Made by a program: the position numbers and the translations under genes
Part shown: piece after piece, positions 10,386 to 22,351 of the stretch
How positions within the stretch are numbered: the stretch's first letter is position 1
Layout of the letters: each line of letters opens with the position of its first letter
Assembly (NCBI GenBank): GCA_949987695.1
Contig: OX465292.1
Coordinates: forward strand, 131,690,400 to 131,754,399
Direction: 5' to 3'
DNA: 64,000 nucleotides
From: Merzomyia westermanni
Taxonomy: Eukaryota > Arthropoda > Insecta > Diptera > Tephritidae
The notes under the pieces: model-generated
What the model was told of the DNA's origin: nothing
Databases searched by the model: none
What the model saw: the letters and a program-made list of their open reading frames with translations, nothing else

Positions 10386-10940
10386 TTCTTCTTCTTTAAA
10401 TGGCTCGCCAGTTGTTACTTCTTTCTGCCAATTGGCTTCAATTGGAAACACCACTGCGATGCCGGCCTCGACTTGGTCCTTCCATGGCGTCTCCTACTTC
10501 CTCTGTTACCACCGGTGGGTGCCGCTAAGAATACCTTATGGGCCGGAGCATCTTCATTCATTCGCACAACATGGCCTAGCCAACGAAGCCGTTGAGTTTT
10601 AATTTGTTGGACTATGTCGGTGTCTGCATCTAGCTCATACAGCCCGTCATTAAATCTACTTCGGTACTCACCGCCGTCAACGTGTAAGCATTCGTAAATC
10701 TTTCAAAGAACCTTTCTCTCGAATACTCCCAGAGCCGCCTCATCAGATGTGACCAAGCTTCCACACCATAAATCAGGACGGGTACCTTAACTGACGTCAT
10801 CGCCATTTTCGAGAAAGGACTTTACCTTTCAATTGCGTACCCAGCTCTTAGTAGGACTTGTTTGCAAGAGTGATTGTTCGTTGGATTTCTAGACTGAGCT
10901 TATTGTTCGTGTTAATGCAGGTTCCCAGGTAAAAACTGTA
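10384..10940 (-). pseudogene. RTE-like LINE, 5'-truncated 3'-end fossil
   Basis: Minus-strand match to the last ~550 bp of the nested LINE at 49787-51595. Shared stretches include CGAATACTCCCAGAGCCGCC, TCGCACAACATGGCCTAGCC (here with small changes) and CAATTGGAAACACC. Both copies end in CATTTAAAGAAG-type repeats (plus strand CTTCTTCTTCTTTAAATGG). The reading frame encoding the C-terminal LRWLGHVVRM-type domain is broken by many substitutions. Homology fades at about 10940, consistent with 5' truncation. Confidence 0.85.
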
Positions 10941-11459
10941 AAGAGGTTCACAACTTATCTACCTAACTCTACCGGAGTTGGCGGTACATAAAAATGTGCC
11001 CATTATTTATTTATTTAATTCTGTCTAAAAAGTACATGCTTTTTTACAGACCAATTAATTAAACATAGAACATAGTTAAGTTTAAATTTATAAAAAATAG
11101 TATTAAAATTAAGAACGCTACTATATGGATTTGTTAATTGTATTGATCTGGCTACTGGTTCGTTCATTGCATAATTGGTTCTATGAGGTGCCTCAATAAA
11201 AACCTATTATGGCGCAGGAGGATATAGTAAATGAATAAATTAGGCAGTTCGGAGCAATAGATATTACCATTAATTATGTTATAGGCCAACATGACAGAAT
11301 GGAGTCCATATTACCGAGCAATATTCAAGACCTCTTATAAAGGCAATCATAGCAAAAGACCTCGAAACTATAATCAATGTGACTAGAGAATGAGAGTTTA
11401 TATTCCAATTGAAAAGAGTAGTGGCTGCCTTTTTCAAACATGAAACAGAGCAAAATTTT

Positions 11460-13500
11460 TTTTAATTCAAAAACACGTTTTGGACTACACACCATCCGTC
11501 AAATGAATCAAGGTCAGTTTGTAAATTAATACAGTTCGAAGTATCACGTACTGATAAGAATAGTTTGATGTCGTCTGCCAACAATAAACATTTTGCAAAA
11601 TTGAAATAGTTAGGCAAATTAATAATAAAAGTTAGAAACAAGCAAGCATCGATAAACAACTTCGAGAAGAACTTCAACAAGTGTCCAACTTATGTAGCAA
11701 AATTGAATGAAAGGTTGGTCAAATGCATTCGAAAAGTTAGTGTAAATGACATCGAGTTGTGCGTGAGTCTCAAAGGCATCACAAATTTGGCTAGTCACTA
11801 AAGCTAAGCTCGTGTAAGTTGATCTCCCCGGAAAAACCTGTGCTGGCAATCAACAATAGCCTTACCAATGTGATCAAACAATTTACGATAGATAATATCG
11901 CCATATAGCTTTGCCAGAGTTCCTTGTTTAACTATGGGTCTATGGTTCCTAATATCATTGCGGTCACCAGACTTGTAGATGGGATTAATAGAGCAAAGTT
12001 TCCACGACTTAAAGAAGGTCGACAGTTGAAACATTCTTGAAAAAGAATAGCCAGTGGTTCAAACTAATTTTAAAAAACAAATGATAAGATCCCTCCATAT
12101 CAGATTTTGTACTACTTGTCAATTTTGAAATTACCGGAAAGACATCATCGTCAGTAATAGCGAAAGAAAAAATTGGTGACACAGACGTAGTTCTAGATAA
12201 TAAGCCTTGTGAGGGCTATAATTACAATACACATTTTGAAACAATTTAGCAAACAAGTTACAAGCACTTTGCATGTTACTGGTCACTTCACGATCGTATT
12301 CCATACTAGTGGGATCCGGGTATTCTTCTCTTCGAATTAATAACGGATCAGAAACTAGAAGGATTTGATTTCAGCTTGGCTTTCTGATGAAGTTATAGAA
12401 TTCGAAGTTGACAGTCAGAGTATTATGATGAATATCGTACTATTTTCCAGAATTGGAGAAGTCTTCCAGGCATTATAATCTAAGAACTAGGTGCATACAA
12501 CTGGCATATCGATTTCAGTTTTTAGATTGGTCGGTAAAGCATTACAGTAATTTAGCCAAGAGATATTACTGAAATTAAACATCAGATGTATTGGAATTAT
12601 AAATGACACATATCATGTTATCCATATGTTTCTGATGGAGCTGAGGTGATCGAGAAAGCTCTGTTGCCAATAGGTCAACTATCGGAGGAGGCGGCGGAAG
12701 CCAGAAACAAATACGTTCCACTATATCGGAAAAATTTCGCAAGAAAATTCCCTCGAGAAGCCTGCAATCTGGATTTGTAAATAAGGCAAATTGTAACTTA
12801 ATGTAACTAAATGTGTTATAATGTTTACAGGTTAATTTTGAATTCTGACCTAGTGATAACAGGTACGAGACCATAAAGAAGGAAAACCTTTGCAGAATAA
12901 ACTATTTTCATGCTTCAATGTAGTGATCATCACCTGGTTCACATCCCCTCTGATGTTGATTCTTAAAGACTTATAACGAAGCATGAATTATTCATAACAT
13001 ATGTAATTTGTGTAGTAAAAATCATTAAGATTGAACCAATATATCGTATAGGCCCCATACTATATCGAGCCCTGTGCGCAAAAAAGACGTAAGAGCCAAA
13101 ATAAAATCTTCCAGGAGAAGGTTTCTTTAAATTTATTTCACATTCAGTTTATGTATTGCCATGAAATTAGGTACATAGCTTTTCTTTAGCCCAACCTATA
13201 AAATGCAATGTCACTGATTGGGGGAATATACGACACCAAAAAGATGATTGTTTACAAGCAAAATTTACGATCACCCAAATTTGTTCTCATCGCCGTTGTC
13301 AATGGTAATGAGTTTACTACAGAAATCTGCTCTGACAGCAATCAGAGCACCACCACCACGAGACCATTGGTAATTAGGCAACGATCATAGCCAAAAATTT
13401 GATAATAACTGCAGAATAATTGATTGGAAGTAAAATTTTCATATAACTAAGTCTCAGTTAAAGCGAAAATGTCATATTCATGTGCAATAACGTTACGGTA
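11460..13500 (-). pseudogene. Jockey ORF2 remnant (endonuclease + reverse transcriptase)
   Basis: Near 13500-13230 the minus strand reads HEYDIFALTET and an RGGG-like ALIAV motif in shifted frames, typical of the apurinic-like endonuclease. Near 12034-11804 comes INPIYKSGDRNDIRNHRPI (the NYRPI block), then VIYTNFSNAFD (the DFSKAFD block) at about 11740, and LLLADDIKLF, a YADD-derived motif with the Tyr lost, near 11575. No frame is continuous across these blocks, so it is inactive. Confidence 0.75.
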
Positions 13501-13599
13501 GAATTGAGATGACTTGGTACGAATACCACTGACGTTTTGGTAATACATACTATAAATTGAACTAGATACATTAGTGAGACTATGAATACGGAAATACTC

Positions 13600-14653
13600 G
13601 GTTGAGGCTATAGTTATATCACTTGCATTCCCTTTTGATGAGTTGCTAATATCTGTCGCATTGAAAACAGTAGAAGTGAGTTGGTGGCAGCGATTTTAGA
13701 GACAGCAGCGTAAGAAGCAGCGATGGCAGAAGTAGTCGGCGGTTTTGAGTCCCATACAATGTGGTTGTGCTCAGTGATGGGAGCGGCACAAGCAACGAGG
13801 GCGGAGTAAGAAACATCCACTTTTTGAGATTTTTACTTTGCAGAATCTCGCACAGCATTGGGCTGTTTATTGGGAGTGCACTGCTTAGTAAGCAACAGCG
13901 GCGATATCAGCAAGAGTAGCACCGACGAGCAATAATTTTTCGTACAGAGTATTTGTAGCGGCAGTGTCAGCAGCATTGGCATTCTGAGTAACTTCTGAGG
14001 GCTCGAGAGAGTTAGTAACGGGCAGAAGCGAAAATAATAGAAGATAATGATCGACCGTATCAGCCACCTCTTTCTGTTTGTAAAGCTCAACACTGAAGTC
14101 TGTCAATAATTTTTGCAAAAGTCCAACAACACAACATAAGCCATTTACTTCCGATTAGAGATTAAATCGTCTCTTGTTTGTAGATTTGTATGCAATAACC
14201 GAATTTCGTTATGCAGTTCCTCCAATTTATTTGACAATTGCTTGTTATCATCGCGAATGGAGCAAAGAATACGGGCTTTCCTTGCTCTCAACGCACTAAG
14301 TTCATTGGCCACTGATTGCAATAATAATATATTGTTATTGTCATGCGAAATAGATTTATTAAGATTTGTTTGCTTTTGCATGTTGGATCTCTCGTTGAAT
14401 ACGGTATTTCCATTAACTGTTTGTTTAGGTAAAGATTTACCAATAGTACCCTTAACCGACGCAGAAGCAACGGGTGAGGTAGGCGGGGAAGTGAAGAGCA
14501 ACGCTCATCCATGCATACTTTACAAAAAAACACTTGTGGGATGAGAGGAAGTACTCCAGATCAGCTTGTACAAAACCAACACAGCTTGAGTGAAAAATCT
14601 CTTTACACTTCTCGGTTTGTGCGATCAACCTTATGACCACATGAACAAGGCAT
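13600..14653 (-). pseudogene. Jockey ORF1 remnant (PHD-like finger, coiled coil)
   Basis: Nucleic-acid-binding ORF1 protein of the LINE. An ATG at 14653 opens a Cys/His-rich stretch readable in two frames (MPCSCGHKVD, FHSSCVGF, SSHKCFF, CKVC), the pattern of the C4HC3 finger of Jockey ORF1. It is followed near 14145-14330 by a coiled-coil-like segment (NKLEELHNEIRLLHTNLQ), and then by Ala/Thr-rich low-complexity sequence interrupted by stops. It corresponds in order to ORF1 of the better-preserved LINE at 46577-48034. Confidence 0.65.
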
Positions 14654-14655
14654 TA

Positions 14656-15560
14656 TTTATATTTTATCTTAATTTTTTTAAACACTTGAATATCAGATAA
14701 AACTACTTTTTTTCATTAGAACCAATAAATTTTTATTTCTTATTTCCACGCCATTAAAAAGTTTGCATGCCTCAACATGGTTATGGCTTAAGACATTGGT
14801 TTCTGACCATGTTTTGAGAGCAGGACATCCACATTTATGCGTGATACACATAAATACACATTAACTATATTGTAATTAAAATTTATATATTAACTAACTA
14901 GGAATCAAAAGTACCCAATTGAGCTGGCTAAAGGTCAACATAAAAGTAGTCAACAGGCCCGTAAGCGGGCGTGCAAGGCGTGCACTGCTAAAACTGGGTA
15001 CTAAATTTAATTAATTCATTTATTTATTATACATTAATCGAAAAATATATTAAATCCATTTTATTTGTGCACAGGTGACACACATTAAATATATATTGAC
15101 AGTATTCCGATCCATATTGATGGATTTCGAAATTTCTAGATATTTTGCGATCGAATATTGTAATCCAAAAATATTGTAAGAATTTACTAAGGCTGGGTAT
15201 TGGCGGCCGGGTGGGGTATCTAAAGACATATATATATTTACTTAAGTAGAAGAGTATTGGTAGTCGAAACCTAACTAACAGAAAACAGTTTTCCATAGTA
15301 ATAAAGTAGTGTAGGATACACCGCGGAGCACTGAAATAAAACGGTAGTATATACACCCGCGTATCCATGCCAGGATAAAGAATCCGAAGTCAGTGTCTAG
15401 GTTGGTCTAACCTTTATACCCGTTTAAAAGTAATCGCCAAAAAACGGATTATTCAAACTTTTTTGTTAATTATTTTTAAATGGTTTCAAATCTTAACTTT
15501 CCGCACTCGGATTGTGATGTCTGGGACCGAACCGCGTCTTAGGGTACACCTCTCGCCATA
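14656..15560. other. Non-coding, nothing recognised
   Basis: AT-rich; no continuous frame with a recognisable motif and no terminal repeats or target duplications were found. A 113-codon minus frame at 15027-15368 has no recognisable domain and looks random. Confidence 0.4.
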
Positions 15561-16483
15561 ACGGTATCAGCTCCAAAAAGTATTTGACGCTTTGCTGGAA
15601 ATATCTAATAATATATCTGCATGGGATCCCATATCTGCATACATCCCACAAAGCTCATTCGCTTGCTTTATCCAAAATTATAGATTTATTTGCTCTTTAA
15701 TAATTTGCTTCGATATTTTAAACGAAATTAATGCTTTGAACAAAATTATGCGGAGCCCCACAATGAATGGTCAAATCTGCATAACTTTAGTAAATAAATT
15801 TATAGGTCCACAGAATATCGCACGGACTTTAAAATTGTTTTAGCAGAAGATTGAAAGTGGCTCCCGAACTTAATGTTGAAACAGATTTCCCATCAAAAAT
15901 ACCATTCGTCCAGGAAAAAAAACCAACTCACTTTCAATATGAACACAATGATGAAGTTTTAGCAGAGCCCAAAGTTTGTAATAGAGTAGAGTTCTTTTTT
16001 TAGAATCTTAGATCAGACAATAACTTCTTTAAAGGATCGATTTAAGGAGCTACAAACATTTACCGAAGTATTTGGCTTTTTAGAGTTAATTTATTTAATT
16101 ACTCCAATAATGAGTTAATGAAACACTGTGAAGATTTAAATTTGAAGCTTAAACATAATTCAAGTAGTGATTTAGACATTGACCGAAGTATTTGGCTTTT
16201 TAGAGTTAATTTATTTAATTACTCCAATAATGAATTAATGAAACACTGTAAAGATTTAAATTTGAAGCTTAAATATAATTCAAATAGTGATTTAGACATT
16301 GACGGTATTGATTTGTTTAACGAAAGCTTTTCATTAAAACTTAAATTGCATAAAACCAGTCTAATGATTCACGAACCATATTACATCAACATTTCCGAAC
16401 ACAGCAATGGCGCTAAGCATATTACTTTCACAGTTTTATCTGGTGCAAGATCCTTTTTAAAATTAACAAGTAAGGAAGTCTAA
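15560..16483 (+). pseudogene. hAT / ZMYM-like transposase fossil with internal 120-bp duplication
   Basis: Plus-strand frames match the middle part of hAT-like transposases of the DUF4371/ZMYM type: FICSLIICFDILNEIN and LNKIMRSPTMN near 15690-15780, then FFRILDQTITSLKDRFKELQ and FTEVFGFL near 15990-16085. From 16118 an open frame continues with YSNNELMKHCEDLNLKLKHN, duplicated once (see separate entry), and then SEHSNGAKHITFTVLS. Stops and frameshifts break it elsewhere. Assignment rests on my memory of the family pattern, so it is moderate. Confidence 0.55.
16062..16301 (+). repeat. Tandem duplication, 2 x 120 bp, in frame
   Basis: ACCGAAGTATTTGGC begins at 16062 and again at 16182; the two 120-bp copies differ at only a handful of positions. 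The unit is 40 codons, so the open frame is kept through it and the encoded MKHC(E/K)DLNLKLK block is doubled. Confidence 0.9.
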
Positions 16484-19400
16484 GTTCGGGTGGGACCGAA
16501 CATTATATACCTAGTAGTGATTTATTATGCCATCCCAATTTACGCAGGTCTATTTTATTACTTTCAGTTCGTATTTGCGTTCAAATAGACAGACGGACAG
16601 ACAGATAGACGTATCGAAAGAAGGATGGCTACATCGACTCAGCTCATCCTCCTGATCATTTCAGTATACGTACAAACATTTCATGTTCATGAAAGGAATG
16701 AATATCAAAAAAGATATACAACTTCGCTTTTGCAGTGGGGTATTAACTACTTGCACGGATATTTTACTTTTCATCCTGAAGGTTTTGATATACATTAATA
16801 AATATATATCTCGATTCGTTTATGCCGAATGAAGTAATATAATTTGTGTGCGTAACAAAAATAGATATAACAAGTAAGGAAGTCTAAGTTCGGGTGGAAC
16901 CGAACATTATATACCTAGTAGTGATCTATTATGTCATCCCAATTTACGCAGGTCTATTTTAATACTTTCAGTTGATATTTGCGTTCAAATAGACAGACGG
17001 CCAGACAGATAGACGTATCGAGAGACGGACATGGCTACATCGAGTCAGCTCATCCTCCTGATCATTTCAGTAAACGTACAAACATTTCATGTTCAAGAAA
17101 GGTATGAATATCAAAAAAGATATACAACTTCGCTTTTGCAGTGGGGTACTAACTACTTGCGCAGATATTTTACTTTTCATCCTGAACGTTTTGCTATACA
17201 TTAATAAATATATATCTCGATTCGTTTATGCTGAATAAAGTAATAGACCTTGTGTGCGTAACAAAAATAGATATAAAGAAGGGTGTATTTTATAAGCGCC
17301 AAAGTACTCAACCGATCTTTATGAAATTTTCACAATATATACTTGGGTTCACTGGGTACAGCTTAGACAATATATAGATTTGGAAAAGTGGCCGGAACCA
17401 TGCCCCTAGGCTAAATAAAGTTTCAATTCGTCATAACTCCGCACTTTTTTGGTCTAAATTAATGAAATTTGAATATATGTGTCACTTAGTCAATATCTAC
17501 ATAATTTCGGAACAGTGGGCGCCGCCATGCCCACATATTTTGTGTTTTGTTTTTGCTCTTGAACTTTCACGATAGGCTCAGGAGTTCGCTGGGCACGACA
17601 CAGTCTGTATGTAGCTTTTGGAAAAGCCCCCAGGTTATATAAAGCTGCAGTTCTGTATATCTAGGAGTTTATTTGGTTCAAGTGAATGACATTTTTTATA
17701 TAGATGTGTTCTATATATCAAAACGGCAAAACAAAGTCTATCGGGTTTGCTAGTATATTATAAAACGGCGAAAACAAACAAAGAATTTCAGCATTCTTTT
17801 GTAAAACTGAGAGACTAGTTTGCGTTCAAATAGACAGACGGACAGACAGACATACGGACGGAGAGACGGGCATGGCTAAATCGACTCCGCTCATCGTGCT
17901 GATCCTTTTAGTGAACTTTTCTCTTCTTCTTCTCATACTTAGATACATTTAAAGTTTATGAAAGATATGAAAATCAAAAAAGATGTATAACTTCGCTTTT
18001 GCAGTGGGCTATTAATACGTGCCCGAATAGTTTGCCTTTGTGTTTTCCGATTTGGCTAATTTTTCGCAGGAGTATAATACATACATAGAAGCAGCTGACC
18101 AATTTTCATTGAAATATCAAGATTGAATTATAAGCGATTGCCTTTGAAAATAGCAGAAATTTTAAGCTGAATTTTAGCCCATTTTAAATAGCGCTCGGAG
18201 ATGAGTGCCAAGGAACATGCATACCAAATTTCATTAAGATATCTCAAAATTTACTCAAGTTAGCGTGTTGACAGACGGACGGACGGACATGGCTTAATCA
18301 ATTTCTCTTTTCGTCCTGAACATTTTTATATATAGAAGTCTATATCTATCTCGATCCGTTTATGCCGTTACCTACTGCCGTTACGCGACTTAAGTTAATA
18401 TACCTTTAGGAGCCACGCCCCCAGGCTATATAAAGTTTCAATTCCTCATAATTCCGAAGTGTTTTTGGTCTAAATTAATGAAATTTGGATATATGTGTCA
18501 CTTAGTCAATATCTACATAAATTTTCAAAAGTGGGCGGTGCCACGCCCACATCTTTTGTGTTTTGTTTCGCTCTTGAACTTTCACGATAAGTTAAGGAGT
18601 TCGCTGGGCACGATACAGTCTGTATATAGCTTTTGGAAAATCCCCCAGGTTATATAAAGCTGCAGTTCGGTATAGTTAGGAGCTTATTTGGTTCAAGTGA
18701 ATGAAATTTTATATATACTCGTAGATGTGTTCTATATATCAAAACGTCAAAACAACGTTTGTCGGGTTTGCTAGTATATTATAAAACGGCGAAAGCAAAC
18801 CACGAATTCCAGCATTATTTTGTAAAACTGAGATACTAGTTGGCGTTCAAATAGACAGACGGACAGACAGACAGATGTACGGAGAGACGGACATGGCCAA
18901 ATCGACTCCGCTCATCGTGCTGATGATTTTAGTGAACTTTTCTCTTCTTGTTCTCATACTTACATACATTTAATGTTTATGAAAGGTATGAAAATCAAAA
19001 AAGTTATATAAGTTCGCTATTGCAGTGGGCTGTTAAATACGTGCCCGAATATTGTGCTTATGTGTTTCCCGATTTGGCAAATTTTTGGCAGAAGTATAAT
19101 ACATACTACTGAGAAGTAGCTGACCGATTTTTATTGAAATATCAAAATCGAATTATGAGTGATTGCCTTTGAACATAGCAAACATTTTGTGCTGAAAAGT
19201 GGGCGGCGCCACGCCTACTTCTTCGAAATTGAAAAAAATTTTTTGCAACCGAGTTTTTCTTAAAAAGCTTATTATGTGTGCAAAATCTAATTGATATAAC
19301 TTGCTTAGTTGTAGAAATATCGCCTTTACCTTTATATATAGAACATTATCACCAAAGTTCGTTTCCACAAATCAATTTTTGGCGGAGTTATGGCATAAAA

Positions 19401-20385
19401 AGTTTTGTGGAATATTCCACTATAAAATGGGCGGGGCTACGTCCATTTTCAAAAATTTTAAGTTTTTGGATTTCTTTGTTTACGGAAACTTTAAAACTGA
19501 AATATAAATGATGTAAAGCTATTTTGCGCAAAGTTATCGCCTATTTAATATATCTACGATCCTTTTCAAAATCTTTCATATAAAAGTGGGCGTAGACCTT
19601 AACCGATCCCGCCCATTTTTTCCTGGAACATTACTTGCTTCCCGGGAAACCTGCGTGCTGAATTTCGTTTCGATATTTTGAACGGCTTTTGATTTATGAT
19701 TAATATTATTTCCAAATTTGACATAACCAAAAGTGGGCCGTGCCACTCCCATTTTGAAAAATTTCTTGAAAAATGTATTTTATGTCAATTTTTATCCTTA
19801 TAGGTGTATTATGTACTGAGTAATAAATTTTTTTGTGTTTTCGAAAATATGCTATATATAAAAAGTGGGCGTGGCTTTCATCCGATTTCGCCCATTTTAA
19901 ATACTGCTCGGAGATGAGTGCCAAGGAACCCGCATACCAAATTTCATTAAGATATCTCAAAAGTTACTCAAGTTATCGTGTTCACAGACGGACGGACGGA
20001 AGGACATGGCTTAGTCAATTTCTCTTTTCGTCCTGAACATTTTGATATACATAAGTCAATATCTATCTCGATCCGTTAAAGCCGAAAATCGAAAATATTA
20101 TATATATAAAAAGTGGGCGTGCCTATCATCCGATTTCGCCCATTTTAAATAGCGCTCGGAGATGAGTGCCAAGGAACCCGCATACCAAATTTACTGAAGT
20201 TATCGTGTTCACAGACGGACGGACGGACGGACATGGCTTAATCAATTTCTCTTTTCGTCCTGCACATTTTGATATGTATAAGCCAATATATATCTCGATC
20301 CGTTAATGCCGTTACGTACTGCCGTTACGCGACTAAAGTTAATATACCTTGTGTGCGAAGCACTACTAGGTATAAAAATTATTAA
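16466..20385. repeat. Repeat family 1 block (AT-rich with GACGGACGGACATGG motifs)
   Basis: About 3.9 kb of non-coding, internally repetitive DNA. Two head-to-tail units begin at 16466 and 16868 with ACAAGTAAGGAAGTCTAAGT followed by the hairpin TTCGGGTGG(G/A)ACCGAA. Later sub-repeats share CCCCCAGGTTATATAAAGC (17626 and 18648), GTGGGCG(G)(C/T)GCCACGCCCAC motifs and CAGACGGACGGACGGACATGG-like tracts followed by CTCTTTTCGTCCTG. The last unit ends near ATACCTTGTGTGCGAAG. Short ORFs in it are incidental. No transposase or LTR seen; the class is unknown to me. Confidence 0.8.
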
Positions 20386-20680
20386 TTAATTCAGCTATAG
20401 TTTCAATTCAACATGAATACAATTGGATACAAGAGTTTCGCATATCTAAAAGCGAGTATAGCTAAGCTTTTGTAATAAATGTATTATTTTAGTTTTACAC
20501 TTTAATAAAAAAATATCACTAAGTAGGAAAAAAATTTGTGAATTGAGCCGTCTGAAATTTTTTTAAAGGTAATGTATTTAAATGAAATTGTGGGGTATGG
20601 TTAACACGATTAAACAAAGAAATATATTTCACAACTTTTCGCAACTCGAATTGTTTTCTAAATTATAGCTATGAACATGT
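20386..20680. other. Non-coding spacer
   Basis: AT-rich, no motif or repeat boundary recognised between repeat family 1 and the Helitron fossil. Confidence 0.4.
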
Positions 20681-21345
20681 TTTCGAAGTTCCAAAGTTTT
20701 GGTTTAGTTTCCTGGGATTTGCCGATTCCCATGATACACATAACACACGGTCCATGCGGTGATATAAATAGAAACTCATCATGTATGGTTGATCGAAAAT
20801 TCTCAAAGCGTTATCCAAAGTCTCCGTTGCAAAAACAGTAGCCGGCAATGATGGATACCCTTTGTACCGCCGTAGATCAACTGAAAGTAATTGAAAATCA
20901 AATAGATTAAATTTAAGAACCAAAAAGTTGATAATCGCTGGATCGTTCCCTATTCACCATTGCTACTAAAAAGTTCACAGCTCACAAAAACGTTGAATAT
21001 TACAATTCGGTTAAGTCTATCAAATACATATACGATATATGCAAGTATGTGAATAGAGGCAATGATAAGGTCAATGAAAATCTAAACGATGAAATACTTC
21101 GATACCAAACTTGAAACGAATGTTCGTCTTCAACTACAAAGGCAAGCAACATCTCCATTATTTTGCAAACAATTGCGAGATGGTAAAGTGCCTCTTTACC
21201 CCAAAGCTTTTTGCCAATTTACTCAAACCAAAGCAAAATTGATTGCGAAGATATATCCGAATTTAAGTGTTTGGTTAAGTGAAAGAGCTACATATTTTGG
21301 CAGGTGCCAACGAAATGAATGCTAATATTCAGTATAGGGGTATAC
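20680..21345 (+). pseudogene. Helitron Rep/helicase protein fossil
   Basis: Remnant of the rolling-circle replicase-helicase. Plus-strand frames give MIHITHGPCGDINRNSSCMV and RKFSKRYPKS (about 20735-20830), GYPLYRRRSTE near 20860, then HKNVEYYNSVKSIKYIYDIC and KYVNRG near 20985-21060. These are the conserved blocks between the Rep and helicase domains. From 21170 a helicase-part segment, DGKVPLYPKAFCQ, KLIAKIYPNL and WLSERA, is followed in a shifted frame by GANEMNANIQ. The segment between these blocks is missing, and stops and frameshifts show the copy is dead. Confidence 0.78.
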
Positions 21346-21452
21346 ACCGCCGGTTAGAGTCTAACATGTTTTCTTTTTTTAGACTTGGTCAGAAATGTTG
21401 AAATTCGTATAACCGCTATACACCACTATCTATTGCAAACATCACACTTTAA

Positions 21453-22347
21453 CACTAGATTGCCTAAGGCGTCATTTTGACTGCTTTTCAATTTCAGTTA
21501 GAAAAATAATTGTGTATATAATGACTCAGCTTCTTAGAATTTTTGTACAACATATTAATGCATTTATTTATCATTGTAGTTGCCGCCCTTCCCCTTTCAT
21601 TTCTGGTATATATATTGTTATCCTTATTTTCCCGGGGAAGATTCCCTTTATTTTCGCTGATTTATGTTTTGTGGTTCCAAAATGGTGTTGCTTTTCCAGA
21701 AGCGTAAAACGGAAGTGTGCCAACTGTCAGATGACAGCTCGTCATCATCAGATGTCAGCCAAAACCGAAGTTGGCTGCGATTGTATGACAGAGTTGCATC
21801 TGGCAATTTACCATGGTACAACCAAGTGATACGTATAATCTATTACTAATAATCTTATACAACTAGGTGATCTTAACAATATATATATGTATTGCCTAAA
21901 AGCAGTCATTTTGACTACTTGGAAAACTTTAAATAGGCAAGTGACTTTTATTATTGAATTGAATAAATTTCGCCTTTATTTGATATATATATTTTTTGAT
22001 TAGCGTCACTTGCTTGTTTCTTGTCATTCGAATCTTTATGCCAGGCCTGCCCACGCACGTTATTTCCCTTGATAACGTAATTCAGGAGAATAACTGTATG
22101 TAGGGTCAGTTACTGCGTACGTTTTACTTTGAATCGGCCTGCTCTATGCAATTATTATTATAAATGAAGTGAATTTTTAGTACTGTTAATACTTACTAAT
22201 AACTTGCTATATAACTGTAAATAGTATATGAAATATATGAAATTAATTTTATACACATCTCTTTACTTATTAGTTATTTTTCACAAAGCAGTCATTTTCA
22301 CTGCTTTCGGCAATGGAGGTATACACTAAGCACCCGTCTTTCTAGTG
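21453..22347. mobile_element. piggyBac-like non-autonomous element, 895 bp
   Basis: Bounded by TTAA on both sides (21449-21452 and 22348-22351), with inverted ends CACTAGA(T/A)(T/A)G. A subterminal inverted repeat of about 28 bp holds ATTGCC and (A)AATGACTGCTT/GTCATTTTGACTGC on the two sides. Precise TTAA target use is the hallmark of piggyBac elements. Inside is only a short frame (about 21664-21830, KRKTEVCQLSDDSSSSSDVS) that may be a leftover of the acidic N-terminus of a transposase; the catalytic domain is missing. Confidence 0.75.
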
Positions 22348-22351
22348 TTAA

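Larger units (their letters stand above)
11003..14655 (-). mobile_element. Degenerate Jockey-clade LINE
   Basis: One decayed element in the minus direction. Its 3' end is a (TAAA)n-like tail at 11003-11020. Internal order is as expected: ORF1 with a PHD-like finger at about 14653-14500, ORF2 endonuclease remnants near 13500-13230, and reverse transcriptase remnants near 12040-11460. Length (3.65 kb) is slightly below a full-length Jockey. Coding capacity is destroyed by many stops and frameshifts. Confidence 0.75.

Noticed and set aside
16466..20385. GGACGG/GACAGACGG tracts as simple microsatellites
   Set aside because: They occupy fixed positions inside longer conserved repeat units, so they are parts of the family and not independent microsatellites.
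20669..20923. 84-codon minus-strand ORF as a receptor-like fragment
   Set aside because: The plus strand of the same segment matches Helitron Rep blocks in order, which explains it better.
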